Part shown: piece after piece, positions 40,638-49,844 of the stretch | Position numbering within the stretch: position 1 is the stretch's first letter | How the letters are laid out: every line of letters begins with the position of its first letter | Assembly (NCBI RefSeq): GCF_039535115.1 | Contig: NZ_BAAAWO010000001.1 | Span: 2,356,001-2,420,000, forward strand | From: Paeniglutamicibacter sulfureus | GTDB lineage: Bacteria; Actinomycetota; Actinomycetes; Actinomycetales; Micrococcaceae | Reading direction: 5' to 3' | Length of the DNA stretch: 64,000 bases | Made by a program: the position numbers and the translations under genes | Notes under the pieces: model-generated | The model's database searches: none | What the model was told of the DNA's origin: nothing | The model's input: the letters and a program-made list of their open reading frames with translations, nothing else

Positions 40638-41032
40638 ACTTCGCCCTGCTGTCCTTGTGCTTCATGCTCGGTTCGCTGTTGCTCTTCCTCTTGGCGGTGC
40701 GCCTGCGCCGGATCAGCTTGCGCACGGTGCTTCCGCCGATGGGGCTCGCCCTGCTCGTGCTCTGGGTGCTGACCGCGGTGTTCGACAACGTGATGATCGG
40801 CTCCGGGCTTTTTGGCTACGGGAGCCAAACGTTGCTGGGCCTCCGCATCGGGCTGGCCCCGGTGGAGGACTTCAGCTACCCGGTCTGCGCGGTGTTCTTC
40901 GTCCCTGCCCTGTGGTGGATCGCAGGGGGCAAGACACCTATGGGAATCGGAGCTTCGGTGAAGGGAAGCGGTATTGCCCAGGCCCCATCGGGCCCGGCGC
41001 CAGTGATCCGGACCGGGAAGGAAACACCATGA
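40634..41032 (+). CDS. crtYf: C50 carotenoid cyclase subunit CrtYf
   Basis: 132 residues, overlapping crtYe (ATGA) and crtEb (ATGA). VFDNVMIGSGLFGYGSQTLLG and LAPVEDFSYPVCAVFFVPALWW are the second half of the split cyclase, with the conserved FDN and PVED motifs. Acts in the membrane as the partner of CrtYe. Confidence 0.88.
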   Translation: MNFALLSLCFMLGSLLLFLLAVRLRRISLRTVLPPMGLALLVLWVLTAVFDNVMIGSGLFGYGSQTLLGLRIGLAPVEDFSYPVCAVFFVPALWWIAGGKTPMGIGASVKGSGIAQAPSGPAPVIRTGKETP

Positions 41033-41889
41033 TGCTGCGCGAACTGCTCATGACTTCCCGCCCCGTTTCCTGGGTCAACACCGCCTACCCCTTTGCCGCG
41101 GCATACCTGTTGGCAGCCGGGAGAATCGACTGGATCTGGGTGGTCGGAACATTCTTCTTCCTCGTTCCCTACAACCTGGCCATGTACGGGATCAACGATG
41201 TCTTCGACTACGAATCGGACCTGTTGAATCCCCGCAAGGGCGGGGCCGAAGGCGCGGTGGTGGACCGCAGCCGGCACCGCGGGATCCTAGCGGCCTGCGC
41301 GGTTGCCTGCCTGCCATTCCTGGTGGTGCTGGGAATCGTTGGTTCCTGGCAGGCGAACCTGGTGCTGTTGGTATCGATGGCGGCGCTCTACGCCTATAGC
41401 GCTCCGCACCTGCGCTTCAAGGAGCGTCCCTTCCTGGACTCGCTGACCTCCAGCACCCACTTCGTCTCCCCCGCGCTCTACGGACTGGCCTTGGCGGGGG
41501 CCGGTTTCGACGCGGCGCTCGTGGCGATCCTGCTGGCGTTCTTTCTCTGGGGCGTGGCCTCACACGCGTTCGGCGCGGTGCAGGATATCGTCCCCGACCG
41601 CGCAGCATCGCTGGGTTCCATCGGCACGGTGCTGGGGGCGAAACGGACCGTCAGGTTCGCCGCCGCAGCCTACCTCGCCGCCGGCGCATTGCTCCTGTTC
41701 ACCGACTGGCCGGGCCCGTTGGCGGGCCTGCTGGCCCTGCCCTACCTGGCCAATGTGCTGCCCCATGCCCGGCTGGACGACGAGGATTCCGCCCGCGCCC
41801 ATGCCGGATGGGTGCGCTTCCTCTGGCTGAACTATGCCACGGGGTTCCTCGTCACCATGCTGCTGATTTGGTACGCCCTGTCCCGCTAG
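41029..41889 (+). CDS. crtEb: Lycopene elongase CrtEb (UbiA prenyltransferase)
   Basis: 286 residues, ATG at 41029 coupled to crtYf. The UbiA signature MYGINDVFDYESDLLNPRKGG contains the NDxxDxxxD diphosphate motif, and FGAVQDIVPDRAA is the second Asp-rich motif; about eight membrane helices. It adds two C5 units to lycopene to give the C50 flavuxanthin, so the pigment of this organism should be a C50 carotenoid such as decaprenoxanthin. Confidence 0.92.
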   Translation: MMLRELLMTSRPVSWVNTAYPFAAAYLLAAGRIDWIWVVGTFFFLVPYNLAMYGINDVFDYESDLLNPRKGGAEGAVVDRSRHRGILAACAVACLPFLVVLGIVGSWQANLVLLVSMAALYAYSAPHLRFKERPFLDSLTSSTHFVSPALYGLALAGAGFDAALVAILLAFFLWGVASHAFGAVQDIVPDRAASLGSIGTVLGAKRTVRFAAAAYLAAGALLLFTDWPGPLAGLLALPYLANVLPHARLDDEDSARAHAGWVRFLWLNYATGFLVTMLLIWYALSR

Positions 41890-41925
41890 TCCCAAAAACC
41901 ACCGTCCGCACGAAAGAGCACGAAC

Positions 41926-43341
41926 ATGAACCAGGCATCATCCACCATCGTGTGGTTCCGCGACGACCTGCGCGTGGCCGACAATCCGGCGCTCTGTGCC
42001 GCCATGGCTTCGGGGCCGACAACCGCCCTGTTCATCCTTGACGAGCAGTCCCCCGGCGTGCGTCCGTTGGGCGGCGCTGCCAAGTGGTGGCTGCATCACG
42101 CATTAAACGAGCTTCGTGAATCATTGGCAGGACTCGGCGTGCCATTGCTTTTGCGCCGCGGTGCCGCGGCCGAGGTCCTTCGGGGGCTCCTCGCCGCCGA
42201 CGGCATCTCCACGATGCATTGGAACCGTCGCTACGGCGGAGCCGAACGCGCCGTCGACGCAGCGGCCAAGAAGTTGGCGACCGACGCCGGGCTTGAGGCC
42301 CACAGCCATGCCGGAACGCTCTTGCACGAACCGTGGACCGTGCTGACCCAGGATTCAAGGAACTTCAAGGTCTTCACGCCCTTCTTCAACGCGCTGCAGC
42401 GGCTGCCGATGCGCCCGGTGCTGGACAGGCCCGAAGCGCAGGAACCCGTGACCACCGAATTGACCTCGGAAAAATTGGATGACTGGGGCCTGTTGCCCTC
42501 GGCTCCCGACTGGTCGCACGGACTGGCCGCCGCCTGGGTTCCGGGCGAGGCCGCGGCCCGGGACCGCCTGGGCGTGGTGTTGGAGGAAATCGCCGGCGAC
42601 TACGCCACGTCCCGCGACAGGCCCGACACCGACGGCACCTCGCGTTTGTCGGCGGCCCTGCGTTGGGGGCATCTGGGTCCCGTCGAGGTCTGGGAGACCC
42701 TCAGCCGCATGTTGCGCGTCCATCCCGAGCGAGCCGAGGGCACGCGGGCCTTGATGCGTCAACTGGTGTGGCGCGACTTTTGCTGGAACCTGCTCTACCA
42801 CTACCCGGATTTGGCTACCCGCAACCTGCGCAGCGAGTTCGACGCGTTTGACTGGGCCTGGCCCGGCTCCAGCGTAAACAGAGGGCCGGAGGAAACAACG
42901 GCGGCCCGCCACTTCAAGGCCTGGTGCGATGGTTCGACGGGTTACGGGCTGGTGGACGCCGGCATGAAGCAGCTTTGGGAAACGGGATGGATGCACAACA
43001 GGGTCCGCATGGTCACCGCCAGCTTCCTGGTCAAGAACCTGGGTATCCATTGGCAGGTGGGCGAGGAATGGTTTTGGGACACCCTCGTGGACGCGGACGC
43101 GGCATCAAACCCGGCCAACTGGCAATGGGTCGCCGGGTGCGGGGCCGACGCGTCCCCGTTCGTCAGGGTCTTCAACCCATTGCTGCAGGCCAAGAAATTT
43201 GATCCGCACGGTTCCTACATTGACCGCTTTGTCCCGTATTCCAAGGTCGATCAGATGGTGGACCTGATGGCCTCCCGTGCCCGGGCCCTGGACTCGCTTG
43301 CGCGGATGAAGGAGACACCCCCGGCGGAAACCGGCACGTGA
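41926..43341 (+). CDS. phr: Deoxyribodipyrimidine photolyase
   Basis: 471 residues, starting 36 bases after crtEb and likely in the same transcript. TIVWFRDDLRVADNPAL at the N-terminus is the photolyase alpha/beta domain; MHWNRRYGGAERAVD, LVWRDFCWNLLYHYP, GYGLVDAGMKQLWETGWMHNRVRM (in part) and the FAD-domain NPANWQWVAGCGADASPF are class I CPD photolyase motifs. It repairs UV-induced pyrimidine dimers using light, which fits the pigment operon. Confidence 0.94.
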   Translation: MNQASSTIVWFRDDLRVADNPALCAAMASGPTTALFILDEQSPGVRPLGGAAKWWLHHALNELRESLAGLGVPLLLRRGAAAEVLRGLLAADGISTMHWNRRYGGAERAVDAAAKKLATDAGLEAHSHAGTLLHEPWTVLTQDSRNFKVFTPFFNALQRLPMRPVLDRPEAQEPVTTELTSEKLDDWGLLPSAPDWSHGLAAAWVPGEAAARDRLGVVLEEIAGDYATSRDRPDTDGTSRLSAALRWGHLGPVEVWETLSRMLRVHPERAEGTRALMRQLVWRDFCWNLLYHYPDLATRNLRSEFDAFDWAWPGSSVNRGPEETTAARHFKAWCDGSTGYGLVDAGMKQLWETGWMHNRVRMVTASFLVKNLGIHWQVGEEWFWDTLVDADAASNPANWQWVAGCGADASPFVRVFNPLLQAKKFDPHGSYIDRFVPYSKVDQMVDLMASRARALDSLARMKETPPAETGT

Positions 43342-43402
43342 TTGCGCCGCCACAAGGCCCGTATCAGTGCTTTGCCGGGCATGGGGGCGTAGCGTGGGTT
43401 TC

Positions 43403-44947
43403 ATGGACGCGACGCTACTGCACACAGACGTTTTGGTAATCGGTGCCGGGCCCACGGGTTTGATGGCCGGGGCTTGGCTGCAGAATTTCGGGATCGACGC
43501 ACGGGTCATTGACATGAAGTCGGGTCCCACCCGCGAATCGCGCGCCCTGGCGCTGCAGGCACGCAGCATGGAGATCTACCGCCAACTGGGGCTGGCGGAC
43601 GAGGTCAAGCGACGCTCGGTGCCGACCGGGGAAATGCGCCCGGGCATCGGGTCCCGCAGTTTCAAGAGCATCAAGCTCAACCGGCTCGGTTACGCCCAGA
43701 CGCCCTTCGCGGGACTGACCATGCTGGAACAGAGCGCCAATGAGGAGCTGTTGGCCGATTACCTGAAAGACGCGGGCAACGAAGTGCTCTGGGAGCACGG
43801 CTACGAGTCCTTTTCGGACACTGGGGACCAGTTGCTCATCAAGTGCACCGGGCCGCAGGGGCCGGTGCACATTTCGGCTCGCTACGTGATCGCCGCGGAC
43901 GGCGCTTCCTCCCCCATCCGCGAATCCCTCGGCATTGCCTTTGAGGGGAAAACCGACGACGAGGTCTTCTACGTGCTCGACGCCCAGGGGGTCACCGGCA
44001 TGGGCTCGGGAATCAACCTGCGCTTTTCCGATGAGAACTTCATGCTCGGCTTCCCGATGGGCAGGGATGACTCCGGCGGCGAGCGGCGTCGCCTGCTGGG
44101 CATCCTGCACGAACCCAAGGACTCCACCGGGGACAAACCCGATATCGACGAGGACCGCGCCCGGGCCAGCCTGCGCCGCGAGTTCGGTGTCATGTACGGA
44201 TCGGCCTCGTGGTTCACCACCTACCGCGTGCATCACCGCGTTGCCGAGCGCTTCGCCCGGGGCAGGGTTTTCCTGGCCGGGGATGCCGCCCACATCCACT
44301 CGCCGGTCGGAGCGCAGGGCATGAACACCGGGCTGCAGGACGCACACAACCTGGTGTGCAAGATGGCTGACGTCTTTTCCGGCCGCATGCCCGAGTCCTA
44401 CCTGGAGCGCTACGAAGTCGAACGCCGCCCCGTGGCCCTGCGCCTGGTGGCCACCACCGACAGGCTCTTCAGCGCCGCCACCTCCGATTCCCTGCTGGCC
44501 CGCACGATCCGCACCCGGGTGCTGCCTCTGGTGTGGCCGGCCGCCGTGCGCCTGATGGGCAGAATACCTGCCGGGCGGCGCTTCTTCGGGTACCTCTCGC
44601 AGATCCGCATCCACTACTGGATGGATGACAGCGCCAAGGACCGTGCCACCCTGGCCACCGGCTTTGCCCGGACCAGGCGACGCGGACAGGTGCTTGGCCG
44701 CCGCCTGCCATGGGTGCCCAACCGCACCGGCGAACACGCCGACAACTTCGAGGTGCTCAACGACGCCCGCTGGCAGGTGCACGTCTACGGCCCGGCCGGA
44801 AGGGAGCGCGGGGAGCAACTGGCCGCCGAGTACCAGGTGCCGCTTCATGAATTTGTCGCCGCTCCCAAGCGCCGCCTGCCCAATGGTTCGGTGGTGTTGG
44901 TGCGGCCTGACATGTTCGTGGCCCACTTCGAACACGTGGGCACCTAA
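43403..44947 (+). CDS. FAD-dependent aromatic-ring monooxygenase (PheA/TfdB-like)
   Basis: 514 residues from the ATG at 43403 (an in-frame GTG lies nine bases upstream). TDVLVIGAGPTGLMAGAWL binds FAD, the DG motif is VIAADGASSPIRESLGI, and GRVFLAGDAAHIHSPVGAQG is the GD motif. The family hydroxylates phenols or polyketides with NADPH and oxygen. It follows the photolyase by 61 bases; a role in modifying carotenoids is possible but not shown. Convergent with the DUF998 gene, two bases apart. Confidence 0.87.
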   Translation: MDATLLHTDVLVIGAGPTGLMAGAWLQNFGIDARVIDMKSGPTRESRALALQARSMEIYRQLGLADEVKRRSVPTGEMRPGIGSRSFKSIKLNRLGYAQTPFAGLTMLEQSANEELLADYLKDAGNEVLWEHGYESFSDTGDQLLIKCTGPQGPVHISARYVIAADGASSPIRESLGIAFEGKTDDEVFYVLDAQGVTGMGSGINLRFSDENFMLGFPMGRDDSGGERRRLLGILHEPKDSTGDKPDIDEDRARASLRREFGVMYGSASWFTTYRVHHRVAERFARGRVFLAGDAAHIHSPVGAQGMNTGLQDAHNLVCKMADVFSGRMPESYLERYEVERRPVALRLVATTDRLFSAATSDSLLARTIRTRVLPLVWPAAVRLMGRIPAGRRFFGYLSQIRIHYWMDDSAKDRATLATGFARTRRRGQVLGRRLPWVPNRTGEHADNFEVLNDARWQVHVYGPAGRERGEQLAAEYQVPLHEFVAAPKRRLPNGSVVLVRPDMFVAHFEHVGT

Positions 44948-44949
44948 GC

Positions 44950-46092
44950 TCAGCTGTTGACGGCCAAGACGTCGGCAAGTTCCTTCCTCTTGACGGCGAG
45001 GGCCGCGTCGGTGGTGCGGATGAACACGCTGAGCCAGCCAAAGACGATGCCCACGACCGCCAGCTCGAAGGCTGTGAGGTTGTAGTAGGCCAGCGGCTGC
45101 CAGAGCAGGGCAGCGCCCACCAGCCCCAGGAAGCAGGCAAATGAGAGCAGGTGGAACACCCAGGGGAATCCCGGCAGCCAAAGTGCCGCGCCCAGCAGCA
45201 GCACCACGATGAATCCCGCGGCAATGCGCACGATGGCCGAGTGCACCGGCGCCGAGACGTTGAACGGGATCAGTCCGATCCCGATGACGCAGGCCCCCAG
45301 GCCCAGCAGGCAGGTGCGCACCACCGCGGGGCGCGGCCGGATGAAACGCGGCAGCGGCCTTCCGTGCGCGGTGGCCAGCCTGTCGTGAATGCGCGCCATC
45401 CTGATCACGTCGCGCACGATGAACGCGGTCAGGGTGCTGAGCACCAGGCCGGAGACGACCAGGGTGACGTTGAACGTCCAGAAGGACATGAGCCCGGAGG
45501 ACCTGGTGCCAAGGGCGGAGAACATCGAACGCCACCAGAACGGGTTCTCAGCGGCCAGCATGCTGATGAACACGCCGGTGGTCATGAAGGCTGCCAGCAG
45601 CGTTGACAGGCTTTGTGCCGTCACCCGCGCCGAGGACAGCAGGGCAACATAGCCGGCGATTCCGGCGGTGATGCCCAACATGAGGCTGCCCGCATACCTG
45701 TCCACGGTCAGTCCCAGGAAGGCGTCCTGAAAGATCCGAAAGGTGACAAGTGCCGCCATCGCGGAAATTGCCGCGTGGATGATCACCAGTGCGCCGGCGT
45801 TGATGATCTGCCGGTAGAGCGGAAAGTCCAGTAGCCAGGTCTGGGTCTTGGTCAGCACCCTCAGGTAGCCGAGGACGCTTCCGCCCGACGCTGTCAGTGC
45901 CGCCAGGATCGCGGAATACACGCCCACGGAATGGAAGCCCGCCAAATCCGGACGGTGGTTTGCAAAGCCGACGAGCCCGACCGCCACGCCCAGGGCCGTA
46001 CAGCCGAACCCGAGCCACAGTGCCCAGCTTTCGCTGCGGAACTGGATCTCCGCCGATTCACGCCGGCGCCCGGGTTCAAGTTCGTTATCCAC
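44950..46092 (-). CDS. DUF998-like multi-pass membrane protein
   Basis: About 380 residues with ten or so hydrophobic segments. FSALGTRSSGLMSFWTFNVTLV and SVGVYSAILAALTASGGS are reminiscent of DUF998/Frag1-type proteins. The start is unclear: a GTG at 46092 has only a weak AAAGAA site, and a TTG at 46119 has none. The upstream neighbour is a truncated phosphatase, so a rearrangement may have removed the original leader. Confidence 0.6.
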   Translation of the reverse strand: MDNELEPGRRRESAEIQFRSESWALWLGFGCTALGVAVGLVGFANHRPDLAGFHSVGVYSAILAALTASGGSVLGYLRVLTKTQTWLLDFPLYRQIINAGALVIIHAAISAMAALVTFRIFQDAFLGLTVDRYAGSLMLGITAGIAGYVALLSSARVTAQSLSTLLAAFMTTGVFISMLAAENPFWWRSMFSALGTRSSGLMSFWTFNVTLVVSGLVLSTLTAFIVRDVIRMARIHDRLATAHGRPLPRFIRPRPAVVRTCLLGLGACVIGIGLIPFNVSAPVHSAIVRIAAGFIVVLLLGAALWLPGFPWVFHLLSFACFLGLVGAALLWQPLAYYNLTAFELAVVGIVFGWLSVFIRTTDAALAVKRKELADVLAVNS

Positions 46093-46130
46093 ATCGTTGA
46101 TTCTTTCATTTTTCGCCAACGCACTAGTAA

Positions 46131-46520
46131 GCCGATGGTCCCGACCGCTTCGCCCGGCTCGCGGAGCTTGAGGGCGGGAAGGTCCTGGCCCACTGCCACA
46201 TGGGCATCAACCGCGGCCCTTCCATGGGATTCGCGATCCTGCTGGATCGCGGGCACTCCCCCCATCGAGGCTTTGACATGATCCGCGCCGCCAGGCCACA
46301 GGCCTTCATCGCCCACGCGCAGGACGCACTCGCGGCCCATGTTGCCCGGCAGCTTCGCAAGGGCGGCCGCCCGGTCAACCTTCAGAAGCAGGCTCGGGCA
46401 CTGCAGAAGCACATCGACGTGGTGCTCACGCCCAGCGCCGTCGGGTGCATCCGCCACGTGATGCGCCAGAACCACCGCCGCGACCTCGACTTCCCCGCCT
46501 GGCGTGGTGCTCGCCGGTTA
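46131..46520 (+). pseudogene. Remnant of a dual-specificity protein phosphatase
   Basis: In one frame the plus strand reads DRFARLAELEGGKVLAHCHMG, INRGPSMGFAILL, FDMIRAARPQAFIAHAQDALAAHV. HCHMGINR is the HCx5R active-site loop of dual-specificity phosphatases. A TAA at 46128-46130 lies just upstream in frame, no start codon precedes the active site, and the N-terminal half of the domain is missing; the frame then runs antisense through uvrA. It appears to have lost its front end next to the DUF998 gene. Confidence 0.65.
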
Positions 46521-49055
46521 CCGACGGTTGGACCCCGCGATCCCCAGTCGCTTGGCGAGGTAGGGAGCGGTCCTGGACTTCGGGTGCGCAGCCAATTGCG
46601 CAGGGGTCCCGGTGGCAACGATTTTCCCTCCGGCGTCCCCGCCATCCGGGCCCAGGTCGATGACCCAGTCGGCGGCTGCCACCACATCCATGTGGTGTTC
46701 CACCACGATCACGGTGTTGGATTCATCGACCAGCCGGTGCAGTTGGCCCAGCAGTAATTGCACATCCGCCGGGTGCAGGCCGGTGGTGGGCTCGTCCAAC
46801 AGGTAGAGCGTGTGGCCCCGCCGGGCACGCTGCAACTCGGTGGCCAGCTTGATGCGCTGGGCCTCGCCGCCGGAGAGCTCGGGCGCCGGTTGACCCAGGG
46901 ACAGGTAGCCCAATCCCACGTCGCGCAACGTCTCCAGGGACCGTGCCGCGGCCGGAATGCCGGCCAGGAATTCGGCGGCCTCGTCCACGCTCAGGGCCAG
47001 AATCTCGGCGATGTTCCTGCCCTCGTAGGTGACCTCGAGGGTCTCCGGGTTGTAGCGCGATCCGTGGCATTCGGGGCAGGGGCCGTAGCTGCCGGGCAGG
47101 AAGAGCAATTCAACTTCCAGGTATCCCTCGCCCAGACACGTCTCGCAGCGCCCACCGGCCACATTGAAGGAAAACCGCCCTGCCCCGTAGCCGCGCTGCC
47201 TGGCCAAGGATGTGTCGGCAAAGGCCCTGCGCACCGCGTCGAAGAGGCCGGTGTACGTGGCAAGGTTGGAGCGCGGAGTGCGGCCAATGGGTTTTTGGTC
47301 CATGGCCACGATCCGATCGATCCGCCCTGCTCCGCGTACCTCGCGCACCGTGCCCCGGTCGGATGCCATGTCCGGCCCGCCCTCGCCCGATTCGAAGGAA
47401 TCGGGCGATCCGTTGGACCCGTCGCCGCGCATATTGTCCAAAACACCGTACGCCAATGCCTGGCTGACCAGCGAGGACTTGCCGGATCCGGAAACACCGG
47501 TGACGGCGCTGAGCACGCCCAGCGGGAAGCTCGCGTCAAGATCCGCCAGGTTGTGCAGGCTGATCCCGTCCAGTTCCAGCCAGTGCTCGGCTTCCCGCGG
47601 CGTCCGGGGTGCAGCGGCGTCGGCGGGCTCCAGGAAGCGCCGGGTCACCGATTCGGGAACCTTCGCCAGCCCCGCCACCGGTCCGCTGTAGAGAACCTTG
47701 CCGCCTCCCGCGCCCGCCCCGGGACCCACGTCGATGATCCAGTCCGCCCGGCCGACCACATCCATGTTGTGTTCCACCACAAAGACCGAGTTCCCGCCGG
47801 CCTTCAAGGCCTCGAGCACCTCCAGCAGCGGTCGGGCGTCGGCCGGGTGCAGTCCGGCGGATGGTTCGTCGAGCACGTAGATCACCCCGAAGAGACCCGA
47901 GCGCAGCTGCGTGGCGATGCGCAAGCGCTGCATTTCCCCCGGCGAGAGCGTGGGGGTGCCGCGGTCCAGGCTCAGGTAGCCCAGTCCCAACCCGGTGAGC
48001 ACCTCGATGCGCTCCAGCAGGTCGGCAGCGATCGTGGCGGCCACCTCGTGTGCCGGTTCCCCTCCGGGAGCCGGCCGGTTCTCGGCAACCGGCCGCAGCA
48101 CCGTGGCGAGGGCATCGAGCGCGGTGGCGTTGAACTCTGCGATGTCCAACCCGGCGAAGCCCACCGCCAGGGCCTCGGGGCGGAAGCCCGTCCCGGAGCA
48201 TGCCGGGCAGGGGCCCGAGCGCATGAAGCGCAGCGCCTTGGTGCGCATCGTTTCGGACTTGGAGTCGGCCACGGTGTGCAGCACATAGCGTCGCGCGCTC
48301 CAGAACCGCCCCTTGTAGGGCTTGGCGACCCTGTCGCGTTCGGGTGTCACTTCCACCACGGGTTGCTCCTCGGTGAACAGCAGCCAGTCACGCACCTTTT
48401 TGGGAAGTTCCCGGAAGGGTATATCCACGTCGTGGCCCAGGTGCGAGGTGATGTCGCGCAGGTTCTTCCCCTGCCAGGCACCGGGCCATGCGGCGATCGC
48501 GCCCTCGCGGATGCTCAGTGACGGGTCAGGAACCAGTGAGTCCTCGGTGACGGTATGGGCGATGCCCAGGCCGTGGCATTGCGGGCAGGCGCCCACCGCG
48601 GTGTTCGGCGAGAAGGAGTCCGAGTCCAGGCGCGGAACCCCCTGGGGATAGTCCCCGGCCCGGGAGAAGAGCATGCGCACCGAGTTTGAGAGCGTGGTCA
48701 GCGTGCCCACGGTGGAACGGGAGCTGGCGGTGCCGCGGCGCTGTTGCAGGGCGACGGCCGGCGGCAATCCGGAGATGAATTCGACCTTGGGCGTGTGGCC
48801 CTGGGCGATGAGCCGACGCGCATAGGGTGCCACGGATTCCAGGAATCGGCGCTGCGCCTCGGCAAAGATGGTGCCAAAGGCCAGCGAGGATTTCCCCGAC
48901 CCCGAGACCCCGGTGAAGGCGACGATGGCATCGCGCGGGATGCGCACCTCCACGTCCTGCAGGTTGTTCTCGTTGGCGCCGCGCACGTGGACGAACCCGT
49001 CATGCTTGTTTGGTGCCGGCGTGTATTCGGTGTCCTGCCCAATGCTGTTCACCAT
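46518..49055 (-). CDS. Class II UvrA-type ABC ATPase (UvrA2/DrrC-like)
   Basis: 845 residues from the ATG at 49055. Two ATPase cores are present: Walker A GVSGSGKSSLAFG and GVSGSGKSSLVSQ, signatures LSPGEMQRLRIA and LSGGEAQRIKLA, Walker B VIYVLDEPSAGLHP and LYLLDEPTTGLHP. Zinc-module Cys pairs are CPQCHGLG, CPACSGTG, CETCLGEG and CPECHGSR. It is about 100 residues shorter than canonical UvrA and appears to lack the UvrB-binding region, like UvrA2 proteins linked to drug tolerance or DNA damage. Confidence 0.9.
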   Translation of the reverse strand: MVNSIGQDTEYTPAPNKHDGFVHVRGANENNLQDVEVRIPRDAIVAFTGVSGSGKSSLAFGTIFAEAQRRFLESVAPYARRLIAQGHTPKVEFISGLPPAVALQQRRGTASSRSTVGTLTTLSNSVRMLFSRAGDYPQGVPRLDSDSFSPNTAVGACPQCHGLGIAHTVTEDSLVPDPSLSIREGAIAAWPGAWQGKNLRDITSHLGHDVDIPFRELPKKVRDWLLFTEEQPVVEVTPERDRVAKPYKGRFWSARRYVLHTVADSKSETMRTKALRFMRSGPCPACSGTGFRPEALAVGFAGLDIAEFNATALDALATVLRPVAENRPAPGGEPAHEVAATIAADLLERIEVLTGLGLGYLSLDRGTPTLSPGEMQRLRIATQLRSGLFGVIYVLDEPSAGLHPADARPLLEVLEALKAGGNSVFVVEHNMDVVGRADWIIDVGPGAGAGGGKVLYSGPVAGLAKVPESVTRRFLEPADAAAPRTPREAEHWLELDGISLHNLADLDASFPLGVLSAVTGVSGSGKSSLVSQALAYGVLDNMRGDGSNGSPDSFESGEGGPDMASDRGTVREVRGAGRIDRIVAMDQKPIGRTPRSNLATYTGLFDAVRRAFADTSLARQRGYGAGRFSFNVAGGRCETCLGEGYLEVELLFLPGSYGPCPECHGSRYNPETLEVTYEGRNIAEILALSVDEAAEFLAGIPAAARSLETLRDVGLGYLSLGQPAPELSGGEAQRIKLATELQRARRGHTLYLLDEPTTGLHPADVQLLLGQLHRLVDESNTVIVVEHHMDVVAAADWVIDLGPDGGDAGGKIVATGTPAQLAAHPKSRTAPYLAKRLGIAGSNRR

Positions 49056-49189
49056 CCCCACACTAAGCCGCATACCCGCCGATCTCCAGCCGTTGCGTTG
49101 TTATGTGGGTTATCCGCCGTGTTGTCGTGTCCTGCGCCCGGGCGTCGCATAATGTTTTTGACACACCGTCCCCGGCAGAGGAACCTGAC

Positions 49190-49681
49190 ATGGCCAAGCA
49201 CACCGACAATGTCCAAGAGACCGAGAACAGCGACGAGGAACTGCACCGCAAGTGGAACGAGCTATTGCAGGAAATGCGCGTGATGCAAACCGGGGCACAG
49301 ATCCTGGCAGCCTTCCTGGTCGTCCTGCCCTTCCAGTCCCGCTTCGACACCCTTGAGGCACCCGATGAGAGGTTCTATTTGGTGCTGCTGGTCGCGTCGG
49401 CCCTGGTGATCCTGTTGCTGGTTACCCCCGTGGCCGTGCACCGCCACTTCTTCGGCCAGCAGCTCAAGGCCACCACCGTCCACCTGGGCCATATCATCTC
49501 CCGGATTGTCGTCGTGGGGGTGGGTGTCTTGGTGGCCGGGTGCGTCTGGTTTGTCATCCAGGTCCTGCACGGTTGGCAGATGGGCCTGTTGGTGGGAGGG
49601 ATCCTCACGGCCGCAGCCCTCTTCCTCTTGCTCGTCCTGCCCCGGATTGTCACCCCGCGCTCGAAGCTGCCGGCGGAATGA
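49190..49681 (+). CDS. DUF6328 family membrane protein
   Basis: ATG after GAGGA; 163 residues. HRKWNELLQEMRVMQTGAQILAAFLVVLPFQSRF (quoted: ELLQEMRVMQTGAQILAAFL and LPFQSRF) is the characteristic start, followed by three more membrane helices. Function unknown. A TTGACA at 49159-49164 is a plausible -35 box. Divergent from uvrA. Confidence 0.8.
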   Translation: MAKHTDNVQETENSDEELHRKWNELLQEMRVMQTGAQILAAFLVVLPFQSRFDTLEAPDERFYLVLLVASALVILLLVTPVAVHRHFFGQQLKATTVHLGHIISRIVVVGVGVLVAGCVWFVIQVLHGWQMGLLVGGILTAAALFLLLVLPRIVTPRSKLPAE

Positions 49682-49844
49682 CGGGTTGCGCCTAGCAGAA
49701 ACCAGCCGTTCGGTGTTCTTGTGTTTTCCCTACGCGTAAATCCCGGGCCTTTTGCGCCCGGTGCATGATACGTTCCTAAGTACCGCTACATCACATGGAT
49801 ATCCACGGAAGACTGCGCGGCAGTCGAACATCGAGGAGGCATCA

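Noticed and set aside
43415..45535. A 706-residue open frame on the minus strand
   Set aside because: It runs antisense to the flavin monooxygenase and part of the DUF998 gene, is rich in Gly/Arg/His from codon mirroring, and has no domain or ribosome site.
46758..48521. A 587-residue open frame on the plus strand
   Set aside because: It is the mirror of the UvrA-like gene, whose two ATPase cores and zinc modules are unmistakable on the other strand.
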